A stretch of DNA of 7,877 bases from Anaerolineales bacterium. Its GTDB lineage: Bacteria; Chloroflexota; Anaerolineae; Anaerolineales; UBA4823. This document shows positions 1 to 6,778 of the stretch, in pieces. The notes beneath the pieces are model-generated. The model was not told the DNA's origin. It saw only the letters and a list, made by a program, of their open reading frames with translations, and made no database searches. The position numbers and the translations under genes were made by a program. The stretch spans positions 1 through 7,877 of the forward strand of contig JALHTN010000653.1 in assembly GCA_022865865.1 (NCBI GenBank), in the 5' to 3' direction. Positions within the stretch are counted from its first letter, which is position 1; each line of letters begins with the position of its first letter.

Positions 1-36
1 GAGGACGAAAGGGCATACTTCCGCGGTACCACCTCT
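1..36 (-). promoter_or_regulatory. T-box antiterminator and first half of the leader terminator
   Basis: The antiterminator can be drawn in full. Helix A1 pairs GAGG (35-32) with CCUC (4-1). The bulge UGGUACC follows. Helix A2 pairs GCGGAAG with CUUUCGU, seven pairs including G-U wobbles, around a UAUGCC loop. The UGG-U bulge is the site that captures the NCCA end of uncharged tRNA. The CUUUCGUCCUC strand (11-1) should also form the left arm of the competing terminator, whose right arm and U-run lie past the window edge and are not seen. Confidence 0.88.
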
Positions 37-291
37 GTTCGCTGGACATTCTTGGCCAGCGCACTCGTTACCCCGACCAACAGCGGGGCTTCGCTGTAAC
101 GGGCTTCCCGTGCCGGTCTACTCTCAGCGCTTGTTGTCTCGATATTTCAGCTAACTGATTTCTTCGGCAGCTGCTCCGGGCGACATTCGGGGCGAGGCGA
201 CTGTGGGGGCTCTCAGCCTGCGGCCACACCTTCTCTGTCAGCGCCTTCTACACCTACTCCTCCCAGAGAGAGTTGTCATTATAAAGAATGT
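1..291 (-). promoter_or_regulatory. T-box riboswitch leader, probably valine-specific (valS upstream leader)
   Basis: This is a tRNA-sensing leader RNA read leftward; uncharged tRNA should stabilise its antiterminator and switch on a gene beyond position 1. Seen in the sequence: a Stem I base helix CUCUGGG (268-262) with CCCGGAG (180-174), and a specifier loop with AGUA (258-255) facing GAAUGUCG (188-181). Also present are the conserved AGAGA element (236-232), a distal hairpin GGC-UGAGA-GCC (218-208), a CGUUAC/GUAACG stem (101-96 with 71-66) and the T-box core AGAGGUGGUACCGCGG (36-21). Set against the well-known glycine leader (CGAA-A-GGC-A), CGAA-U-GUC-G gives GUC at 184-182 as specifier, meaning valine. 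The bulge base U after UGG predicts a tRNA with A73, as tRNA-Val has. The regulated synthetase is outside the window, so valS is inferred. Class call is near certain; amino acid about 0.75. Confidence 0.95.
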
Positions 292-297
292 GTGCAG

Positions 298-326
298 ATT
301 ATACCTATTTTGGGAGGGCGAGTCAA
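298..326 (-). promoter_or_regulatory. Strong housekeeping promoter for the T-box transcript
   Basis: On the minus strand there is a TTGACT -35 box (326-321), a 17 bp spacer and a perfect TATAAT -10 box (303-298). Initiation is expected near 291, just ahead of the T-box leader. The -35 box begins only about 10 bp after the DUF1684 stop codon (338-336), with no terminator between them. Confidence 0.9.
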
Positions 327-335
327 CCAAGGACA

Positions 336-965
336 CTAGGCGGATCCAATGAACCTCATTTCGCCAACCGGGATGGGTACAGGCAGCTGATTTTCTGGTG
401 GTGGTAGAGGACATTGCCAGCGAGAATTATAGGCACAGGAGGGGTTGTAGGCGAAATTAAAATCAATTACCAGGTGATCCCCCTCCCGGCCAAGATCCGC
501 ACCTTTGATCGTGTCCAATATGTAACGACCGCCAGCGAAGGTATCAGCGGCATTGGTTAAATCCTTGAATGGAAGGAATAACCCTCCACCATACCCCAGG
601 AACCAGTAGATGGTCAGTGCATATACTTCACTAAAGAGTTCAAATGAGATACGCCCGATGGGAAGCAAGCGAATTGGACCATCGTCCTGCAAATTTATCC
701 TGACGTCCGGCAGGTCCACCAAGGGTTCGATTGGCAGGATGAAGCGATAAGCGGGATCATAGGGGTAATAACGCAGCCCGGAAAATTGTAAAATCTGTTC
801 GGGATCAAGTGCCGTTTGCGGGTGGGTTTTGAATAAATGATCTTGATCGCTGCGAAAGTGCTGCCAGCGGGTTTCAGGTGGGAGTTTTGATTCGCGGACC
901 CTGGCATAATTATCGAATACTTGCCGTCGGTAGTCAGCTAATTGGAGATATGAATCAGTTTGCAT
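336..965 (-). CDS. DUF1684 family protein, last gene of the peptide importer operon
   Basis: This 209-residue protein matches DUF1684, a family I know of no established biochemical function for. The family signature lies in the C-terminal half: LPFKDLTNAADTFAGGRY around residues 131-148, then DFNFAYNPSCAYN (168-180) and CPLPPPENQLPVPIPVGE (185-202). Residues C177 and C185 are part of the motif and could bind a metal or form a disulfide, which is inference. There is no signal peptide or membrane segment, so it is probably cytoplasmic. The N-terminal 50 residues are charged and helix-like (LADYRRQVFDNYARVRESKLPP), as is common in this family. ATG start at 965 has an AGGGA ribosome site 10 nt upstream, and the gene starts 23 nt after the permease stop, so it is probably co-transcribed with the importer. 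Stop is TAG. Family assignment is firm; the role is unknown. Confidence 0.88.
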   Translation of the reverse strand: MQTDSYLQLADYRRQVFDNYARVRESKLPPETRWQHFRSDQDHLFKTHPQTALDPEQILQFSGLRYYPYDPAYRFILPIEPLVDLPDVRINLQDDGPIRLLPIGRISFELFSEVYALTIYWFLGYGGGLFLPFKDLTNAADTFAGGRYILDTIKGADLGREGDHLVIDFNFAYNPSCAYNSRWQCPLPPPENQLPVPIPVGEMRFIGSA

Positions 966-988
966 CGGATCGACTTCCCTTGATTTGA

Positions 989-1948
989 TTATTCCAAACG
1001 AATCTTTGGATTCAGAACACCGTACAGCAAATCTGCACCTAAATTGGCAAAGGCGAATCCCAATACTGTCACCATGGTGACTGCCTGCAGCAATGGTAGA
1101 TCGCGACGATCGATGGCGAAGATCATCATGCGGCCTAATCCCGGGTAGTTGAACACATTTTCAATCACCACCAAGCCACTGATCAACCAGCCGATACTGA
1201 TGGCGATCACGGTGATCGTGGGCAGCAGCGCATTGCGCAGGACATGTTTGACGATCACAGTCCGGCGCGGTAAACCTTTCAGATCAGCGGTGCGGACATA
1301 GGGCTGTCGCAGTTCAGCCAGCACACCCGCCCGGGTGAGACGAGCGATATAGGCCAGCAGAACCAGCATGGCGGTCATTGCAGGCAGGATCAGCATTGGC
1401 AGTGCTTCCAAGAATGTTGCCCCAGGGGGTACTGAAGAATTTGCGGGTAAGTAAGGCAACCCCAAATCTCGCAAACCGAAAGAAAAGACCAGGATCAGCA
1501 CCAGGCCGGTGACAAATTCTGGTAAACCAACCACTGCCAGGGAGCCCACGCTGATGGTATTATCGATGGCTTTGTCTTCATTCAAGCCGGCGATAACGCC
1601 CAGGGTGACTGCCAGGGGCACAGAGATGACGAGTGTTACCAAAGCTAATATGAGCGAATTACGCAGGCGATCCATAACCATGGGGTAGATGGGTAGGTTC
1701 GTGCTGTAAGAATTGCCCCAATTACCGGTCAGGAAATCTCCCAACCAGTTCAAGTATTGGATGGGTAGGGGTTGATCCAATCCCAATTCCTGCCGGCAAT
1801 TCTCGATGGCAACCTGTCCCGCCTCCCGGCCTAAAATGATGCGGCACACATCCCCTGGCAGCCACTGGGTGACAATGAACACCAAGAGGGAGGTGAGTAA
1901 GATTGTTAGGGCAAGAAATGCTAAACGGCGAATGAGAAAACGTGACAT
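989..1948 (-). CDS. DppB/OppB-type ABC permease (peptide/nickel family)
   Basis: Inner-membrane permease of 319 residues, the usual length for DppB. It begins with a short basic stretch and a first membrane helix (about residues 9-29). The family's periplasmic motif WLPGD (29-33) follows, then GNWGNSYSTNLPI and several hydrophobic helices. The cytoplasmic EAA-type coupling loop RTADLKGLPRR...RNALLP (about 219-243) docks on the ATPase. The conserved NYPGLGRMMIFAIDRRDLPLLQA segment (about 268-289) and the terminal NPKIR motif complete the family pattern. It should form a heterodimer with the DppC-type permease encoded at 4964-4071. The ATG at 1948 lies 6 nt after the ATPase stop and has no clear Shine-Dalgarno sequence, so translational coupling to the ATPase gene is likely. 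Substrate specificity (dipeptide, oligopeptide, nickel or sugar oligomer) cannot be read from this sequence. Confidence 0.95.
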   Translation of the reverse strand: MSRFLIRRLAFLALTILLTSLLVFIVTQWLPGDVCRIILGREAGQVAIENCRQELGLDQPLPIQYLNWLGDFLTGNWGNSYSTNLPIYPMVMDRLRNSLILALVTLVISVPLAVTLGVIAGLNEDKAIDNTISVGSLAVVGLPEFVTGLVLILVFSFGLRDLGLPYLPANSSVPPGATFLEALPMLILPAMTAMLVLLAYIARLTRAGVLAELRQPYVRTADLKGLPRRTVIVKHVLRNALLPTITVIAISIGWLISGLVVIENVFNYPGLGRMMIFAIDRRDLPLLQAVTMVTVLGFAFANLGADLLYGVLNPKIRLE

Positions 1949-1954
1949 GGGGTT

Positions 1955-4090
1955 CTACTGGTTGCTAGATCCTTGTACATTACTTTGCAGCTGCGAAGCA
2001 GCTAAATCTTCGATCGGGATATGGCAGAAAATGCGCTTAGCAGTTTGCGGATCAACCTGCCATGGTGGGGTAGTCGTGGCGCATATCTCGCCTAAGAAGC
2101 GCGGACAGCGGGTATGGAATGGGCAGCCGCCAGGAAGATCGGCTGGATTGGGGATATCACCATCCAGGTGAATGGGAGTGCCTTTACTGGCTGGATCAAA
2201 TTGTGGGATAGCTGAGAGCAAGGCTTCGGTGTATGGATGGTGGGGTGGTGAGAACAGATCCTCTTGTTCAGAGATCTCCATCAGAGAGCCCACGTAAATG
2301 ACTGCGGTTTGGTCCGCCAAATAGCCAATTACTGCCAGGTTGTGGGAGACAAATAATATACTGTTGTGGTGTTCGTCCTGCAGTTCACTGACCAGGTTTA
2401 ACATGGCAGATTGTACGGAGACATCCAAGGAGGAGATGGGTTCATCCAGGATCAACAGATCAGGATTTGAGGCGATTGCCCTGGCGAGGGCGATGCGCTG
2501 GATTTCACCACCACTCAGCTGACCTGGAAATCTGTTTGTATACACAATGGGTAGGTGAACTGCTTCGAGCAATTTTTTGACCCTATCATCGGCTTCGGGT
2601 TTAGAAAGCCCCAGCAGGCGGATTAGAGGTCTGCGCAGGGTTTCCCCGATGGTGATATGAGGGTTGAGGGCCTCTTGCGGGTTTTGAAATACGATCTGCA
2701 TCTGGCGCAAGGTCTCTATATCTCGCTGGGAAAGCTTGCCTGGCAAGGTGACCTGGTGCAGTGTGATTGAACCAGCGCTGATCTCCTGGAGCCCCATAAT
2801 GCTGCGGGCGATGGTTGTTTTTCCGCTACCGCTCTCCCCGACCAGACCTAAGGTGCTTCCAGGTGCGATCTCAAGATTGACCCCATTGACTGCGCGCACG
2901 GCTTTAGCAGGTTTCCCTGAAAGGACATCCCTGATTGAGCGCTGAATGGGGAAGGAGACGGATACATTCTTGATTTCGAGGGAATTTAGCTTCTCATCTG
3001 GAAGTCCAATTTGGACTGGCCCGGGTGATGGCAGGTTCTGGTGAGCGCTGATCTCAGCCCGGTCAATTTCTTCCCAGCGATGACAACGAGATGATCTTGA
3101 GCCTCCGGCAGGAAATAATGGAGGCCGGCTGGTGCAAATATCAATGGCAATTGGGCAGCGGGTGCGGAAGATACATCCGGAAGGACCACCACCAATGGGT
3201 GGGATCTGGCCGTTAATTGGGCGCAGCAGGATGTGATCTTTTGTATCACCCAGTTTGGGGATACTATCAAGCAAACCCTGGGTATAGGGGTGTAAAGGTC
3301 TAGAGAATATTTCTTGGGTTTCAGCTTCTTCTACCAATTCGCTGGCATACATTACCCCAACCCGGTCACAAAATTGGGCGATCACCCCTAAGTTGTGGGT
3401 GACGTACAAAATGCCCATCTCCTGATCCTGGATCAGCTCGGAAATTAAATCCAGGATCACGGCTTGTGTGGTGACATCCAGGCTGGTGGTCGGTTCATCC
3501 AGGATCAGCAGATTCGGCGATGTGCTTAAGGCCATGGCGATCAAAACTCTTTGCTTCATCCCACCGCTGATCTGATGGGGGTAGCTGGATGCCACCCTCT
3601 CCGGATCCGGCAGGCGAACTTTGTGGAGCCAACCAAGAGATTGTTGGTGAGCAGCCTGATCTGATAAATTTAACTGGTGCCGCAGCACCTCCGCTAATTG
3701 TTCGCCCACGCGGAGAGAGGGATTGAGGGAGGATTGGGGATTCTGAGGGACCAGAGCGATCTTGCTTCCCCACACCTGGCGTAATTGTTGATCATTAAGC
3801 GATCTCATGCTCAGATCTCTCAGCTGTATTTCTCCACTGAGAATTGCGCCTTTGCTCCCTAAATAACGCATCACCGCCAGGACCAGGGTTGTTTTCCCGG
3901 AACCGCTTTCACCCACGAGGCCATAAGTCTCCCCGGCATTAATATGCAAAGAGACCTCGCGCACTGCCTCCAGCCATTCATCTCCTTGCTGGTATGCCAC
4001 GGTTAATTCATTAATCTCGAGGATAGGATGGGTACCAGGACCTGTCATAGCTGTGATTAATTTGTCCCTGTCAATTTGCTTGATCAGCAC
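1955..4090 (-). CDS. Fused double ABC ATPase (DppD-DppF / OppD-OppF type)
   Basis: This 711-residue protein joins both peptide-importer ATPases in one chain. In domain 1, Walker A is GESGSGKTT (60-68), Q-loop Q116, signature ISGGM (174-178), Walker B LLILDEP (194-200), D-loop SLD and switch H232. In domain 2 they are GESGSGKTT (418-426), Q469, LSGGE (525-529), LLILDEP (545-551), D-loop SLD and H583. Both halves therefore look catalytically complete. Each half ends in the family's cysteine-rich tail; the first has C306, C312, C319 and C336, matching the motif linked to an iron-sulfur cluster in some relatives, and the second half has a similar set. The start is uncertain: the GTG at 4090 overlaps the permease gene by 20 nt, while an ATG at 4048 (codon 15) still precedes the first beta-strand (ILEINELTV). 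Neither has an ideally spaced ribosome site. Fusions of this kind are known, for example GsiA and YejF. Confidence 0.96.
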   Translation of the reverse strand: MLIKQIDRDKLITAMTGPGTHPILEINELTVAYQQGDEWLEAVREVSLHINAGETYGLVGESGSGKTTLVLAVMRYLGSKGAILSGEIQLRDLSMRSLNDQQLRQVWGSKIALVPQNPQSSLNPSLRVGEQLAEVLRHQLNLSDQAAHQQSLGWLHKVRLPDPERVASSYPHQISGGMKQRVLIAMALSTSPNLLILDEPTTSLDVTTQAVILDLISELIQDQEMGILYVTHNLGVIAQFCDRVGVMYASELVEEAETQEIFSRPLHPYTQGLLDSIPKLGDTKDHILLRPINGQIPPIGGGPSGCIFRTRCPIAIDICTSRPPLFPAGGSRSSRCHRWEEIDRAEISAHQNLPSPGPVQIGLPDEKLNSLEIKNVSVSFPIQRSIRDVLSGKPAKAVRAVNGVNLEIAPGSTLGLVGESGSGKTTIARSIMGLQEISAGSITLHQVTLPGKLSQRDIETLRQMQIVFQNPQEALNPHITIGETLRRPLIRLLGLSKPEADDRVKKLLEAVHLPIVYTNRFPGQLSGGEIQRIALARAIASNPDLLILDEPISSLDVSVQSAMLNLVSELQDEHHNSILFVSHNLAVIGYLADQTAVIYVGSLMEISEQEDLFSPPHHPYTEALLSAIPQFDPASKGTPIHLDGDIPNPADLPGGCPFHTRCPRFLGEICATTTPPWQVDPQTAKRIFCHIPIEDLAASQLQSNVQGSSNQ

Positions 4091-4964
4091 TCATAATTCG
4101 TTTGACTCCATCGGCCATCAAATTAACACCGATCACCACCAGGGAAATGGCAGCTGCCGGAAAGAAAAGCGCCCAAGGTATCAAGTTGGCATATGCGCGC
4201 GCTTCTTTGACCATCAAACCCCAATTTGGGCTGGGAGGCTGAACACCCACACCAAGAAATCCTAACGAGGCGACCAAAAAAATGGCATATGAAAAGCGGA
4301 GGGCTGCTTCGACGGATAGCGTGGGTATAACTGAGGGCAGGATCTCGCGCAGTAAAATTCTGGTTCTGGATTCACCACCTAATCGGGCTGCTTCGATAAA
4401 GCCCTGCGGTTTTACTGCCAGTACAACACTGCGGACGACGCGAGCTACAATGGGTGTGTAGACAATGACGATGACAATCAAAATGCTGTATCTTGAATTT
4501 CCAACCGTGCCAAGCAGCAGCAGGGCTAACAGTAATGCTGGCAGTGCCAGCAGGCTGTCAAATGTGCGCATCGTGATTTCATCAAACCAACCGCCTTGAT
4601 AGCCAGTTAAGAGTCCGAAGATGGTCCCGCTGATCACAGCTAAAAGTGTCCCAAAACCAGCCAGCAGCAGGATTTCTCTTGCTCCAAGGAGAACACGGCT
4701 GAAGACATCCCGACCAAGGTTATCGGTACCAAACCAGTGGGCAGGTGAGGGGGCTTGGCGAGCCTCCGCAGGCAGGATTTCATTTGCTCCATACGGGGCA
4801 ACCAGAGGAGCGAGTACGGCGACCAGCAAAAAGAGAATCGTGATCGTAGTACCAATTGCAGAAACCGGCCTGGTGAAAAGCTGGTTCATGAATACAACAA
4901 GGCGTCGCCACCAGGAGGGGACGACGCCGAGCGAATCACTGGAGGATTCTGATATCGAAGTCAC
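4071..4964 (-). CDS. DppC/OppC-type ABC permease (peptide/nickel family)
   Basis: Inner-membrane permease of 297 residues. A soluble N-terminus of about 30 residues leads to RP and the first membrane helix (about 35-57). The OppC-type signature HWFGTDNLGRDVFSR is at 76-90, and further helices follow. The EAA coupling loop is FIEAARLGGESRTRILLREI (189-208), and the late motif GVGVQPPSPNWGLMVKEAR is at 238-256, typical of DppC. It pairs with the DppB-type permease to form the channel. The start is a GTG at 4964, just 2 nt after the binding protein's TAG, with no obvious Shine-Dalgarno sequence, so coupled translation is likely. An internal ATG at 4889 (codon 26) is a weaker alternative, because it would remove most of the usual N-terminal tail. 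The last codons overlap the longest reading of the ATPase gene. Confidence 0.94.
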   Translation of the reverse strand: MTSISESSSDSLGVVPSWWRRLVVFMNQLFTRPVSAIGTTITILFLLVAVLAPLVAPYGANEILPAEARQAPSPAHWFGTDNLGRDVFSRVLLGAREILLLAGFGTLLAVISGTIFGLLTGYQGGWFDEITMRTFDSLLALPALLLALLLLGTVGNSRYSILIVIVIVYTPIVARVVRSVVLAVKPQGFIEAARLGGESRTRILLREILPSVIPTLSVEAALRFSYAIFLVASLGFLGVGVQPPSPNWGLMVKEARAYANLIPWALFFPAAAISLVVIGVNLMADGVKRIMSADQAN

Positions 4965-4966
4965 AA

Positions 4967-6520
4967 CTACTGATCGGCCAGGCGAACCGTCGAGAGATCG
5001 GACCGCCCCGGGAAAGGTTTCATTTGAAAATCAGTAAATTTTTCGTTGATGGCGCCTAACTGGGAGAAAAAGTAAGGGATCAAGGTAGGACCCCGCTCGA
5101 TCAATAATGATTGGATTTGGTTATAAGATTCAACTCGTTCATCTTCATTCAGGGTCGTGCCGGCCAGCTTTGCCAGGCGATCAAAATCGCTGTCACAGAA
5201 ATGCGATTCGTTCCAGTTTGCACCACAAACAAGCATCGTGTCCAGGTAAAACTGTGGGTAAGGCCGCGATCCCCAACCGGTAATGCCTAAATCAACTGCC
5301 AACCAGCCATCGTCACCATAGTAGACACTTTCCGGCTCGACGATCACCTCGACATTGATCCCAGCATCTGCCCATTGGTCTTTCAATACCACCGCCAGGT
5401 TCGGTCGGTTGCCGGTATCCGGTGTGTGCATTTCTAAATCTATCCCTTGTGGATATCCTGCTTCAGCCAGCAATTGGACAGCAGCCTCAACATCTCTCTC
5501 AGGTACTTGCAGGTCTCCTGCGAAGTATTGGCTGTACATGGGTCCGATTGGCGTATCCATTCCCTTGGCACCATAACCCTGCAAAACCAAATCAAAAATC
5601 GCCTGCCGATCGGTAGCCAGTCTGAGCGCCTGCATCAGGCGTGGGTCATTGCCTGGTGGACGATCCGCCCGTAAGCGGACGAGATCAAAGCTGTTTGTTG
5701 CAGCTTCCAGGGGTACTAAACCGGGTTCATCCTTGATCGTGTTGAACAAGTCAGCGGAGAGCAGCATCACCAGGTCGACCTGACCGCTGCGCAGGGCTTC
5801 AACTTGGGCAGTTTGGTCATTGAAAAAGATGAATTCAATTTTCTCGAGTCTAGGGTGGTCAGGCAGGAAATAATCGTCGTTTGCCTCAACAACAAGCCGG
5901 TCTTCAGGACTGTAAGAAGTTAGCTTGAATGGGCCAGTCCCATTCAAATCGCTGCCGGGTTCTGCTGTATTTGCTTTCAGAATCAGGGCATGATTATCGC
6001 TCAGATCATATAGGAAGAAGGGATTGGGTTCTTTGAGTGTGAATGTGACCTCAAATTGATCACTAGCCTCGATATTATCTATATTGCTGTAAAGGTCTTT
6101 GGTAGGAGAATCGACATCCGGATCGCGCAGGCGGTTAAATGTCCATACCACATCTTCTGCAGTGAATAAGGTGCCATCATGGAAAGTCGCGTTTTCCACT
6201 AATGAGAAAACGTAACTTTTTCCATCTTCACTTACGATCCATTCGTGGGCTAACCGGGGTGCAATTGTGTTTTGCGGAGTAACATCGACCAAGTAATCAA
6301 ATACACTGCTGGCGATTAAGATCTCTGGGTCAGAAGAAATGAAGGCTGGATCGGTTTGGACAATAGGCTGCAGAGCAACCCTCAATTCGCCTTTTCGTTC
6401 TTGCTCAGAGGTAGATGGTGTGGATGTGGCGGGTTCGCCTGTACATGCTTGCAGCAGTACAGCTACAGCGAGCACCGGTACCAGAAACAGCAGTTTGCGA
6501 TTCTTCATTTTAGCGATCAC
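4967..6520 (-). CDS. Family 5 extracellular solute-binding lipoprotein (peptide type)
   Basis: This is the ligand-capturing component of the importer, of the DppA/OppA cluster (SBP_bac_5), 517 residues from the preferred start. That start is the GTG at 6520, with AGGAGG (6534-6529) ending 8 nt upstream; the in-frame ATG at 6547 would place the ribosome site inside the gene. Residues 6-25 form a lipoprotein signal peptide, KNRK plus a hydrophobic core, ending in the lipobox LLQAC with lipidated Cys26. A low-complexity Ser/Thr/Pro linker follows (about 29-40). The family pattern LAHEWIVSEDGKSYVFSL then FHDGTLFTAEDVVWTFNRL lies at about 90-131. GTGPFKLTSYSP, the DQTAQVEALRSGQVDLV stretch and a C-terminal YPQFYLDTML/YNQIQSLLIERGPTLIPYFF region complete it. 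First gene of the operon. The ligand cannot be deduced; peptide is the default for this family, but oligosaccharides and nickel are also known. Confidence 0.94.
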   Translation of the reverse strand: MIAKMKNRKLLFLVPVLAVAVLLQACTGEPATSTPSTSEQERKGELRVALQPIVQTDPAFISSDPEILIASSVFDYLVDVTPQNTIAPRLAHEWIVSEDGKSYVFSLVENATFHDGTLFTAEDVVWTFNRLRDPDVDSPTKDLYSNIDNIEASDQFEVTFTLKEPNPFFLYDLSDNHALILKANTAEPGSDLNGTGPFKLTSYSPEDRLVVEANDDYFLPDHPRLEKIEFIFFNDQTAQVEALRSGQVDLVMLLSADLFNTIKDEPGLVPLEAATNSFDLVRLRADRPPGNDPRLMQALRLATDRQAIFDLVLQGYGAKGMDTPIGPMYSQYFAGDLQVPERDVEAAVQLLAEAGYPQGIDLEMHTPDTGNRPNLAVVLKDQWADAGINVEVIVEPESVYYGDDGWLAVDLGITGWGSRPYPQFYLDTMLVCGANWNESHFCDSDFDRLAKLAGTTLNEDERVESYNQIQSLLIERGPTLIPYFFSQLGAINEKFTDFQMKPFPGRSDLSTVRLADQ

Positions 6521-6528
6521 TTTTCTCT

Positions 6529-6534
6529 CCTCCT
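6529..6534 (-). promoter_or_regulatory. Ribosome binding site that decides the binding-protein start
   Basis: A perfect AGGAGG on the minus strand lies 8 nt before GTG (6520-6518). The alternative ATG at 6508 would be 20 nt away, and the ATG at 6547 lies upstream of the site. Confidence 0.85.
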
Positions 6535-6547
6535 GCGATTCTGACAT

Positions 6548-6778
6548 AATCCGGGAATGTAATCGTAACCCAATATATCCTGCACTGAGACCTGGTTAGA
6601 AATCTACGCTGAGCAGCTGTTGTTGATTTATTCAACCAGTAAACATTTCCTACCAGTGAGAATGGGTTTATTTGGGCTTGGTTATTTTACTCAGATGATT
6701 TCAATTCCCTTCACCTTACTTTGCATTGAAGCGTCTACTGAACTCTTTCAGCAATAACTTTCAGCTGCACCAAGAAGA
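6548..6778. other. Intergenic region between the LON-domain gene and the importer operon
   Basis: There is no convincing gene here. Counting from the preferred GTG start, the region extends to 6521 (258 nt). It should hold the importer promoter, but no good -35/-10 pair is visible; the best -10-like element is TATATT (6577-6572, minus strand) with a poor -35. Small repeats seen: a direct repeat CTTTCAGC at 6745-6752 and 6758-6765, a 5 bp inverted repeat GTTGA/TCAAC at 6622-6636 that might be an operator, and a weak CTGAA/TTCAG hairpin just past the LON-domain gene. That hairpin has no T-run, so no intrinsic terminator can be called. Confidence 0.5.

Noticed and set aside
62..111. The G/C-rich hairpins at 66-111 as a separate terminator or small RNA
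   Set aside because: They match the stem region expected between Stem I and the antiterminator of a T-box leader, so no separate element is needed.
1806..2171. Plus-strand open frame of 121 codons antisense to the permease/ATPase junction
   Set aside because: No recognisable domain and no promoter or ribosome site. It is an antisense shadow.
2986..3270. Open frame of 94 codons inside the ATPase gene, same strand, other frame
   Set aside because: It lies wholly within a strongly recognised coding region and its translation shows no domain character, so it is a frame shadow.
4621..5037. Plus-strand open frame of 138 codons across the permease/binding-protein junction
   Set aside because: It is antisense to two firmly identified genes, has no ribosome site and a biased, Arg/Ser/Thr-rich composition typical of a shadow.
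6740..6778. Possible terminator after the LON-domain gene (CTGAA-AGAG-TTCAG on the minus strand)
   Set aside because: The stem is only 5 bp, A/T-rich and not followed by a T-run, so it cannot be called an intrinsic terminator.
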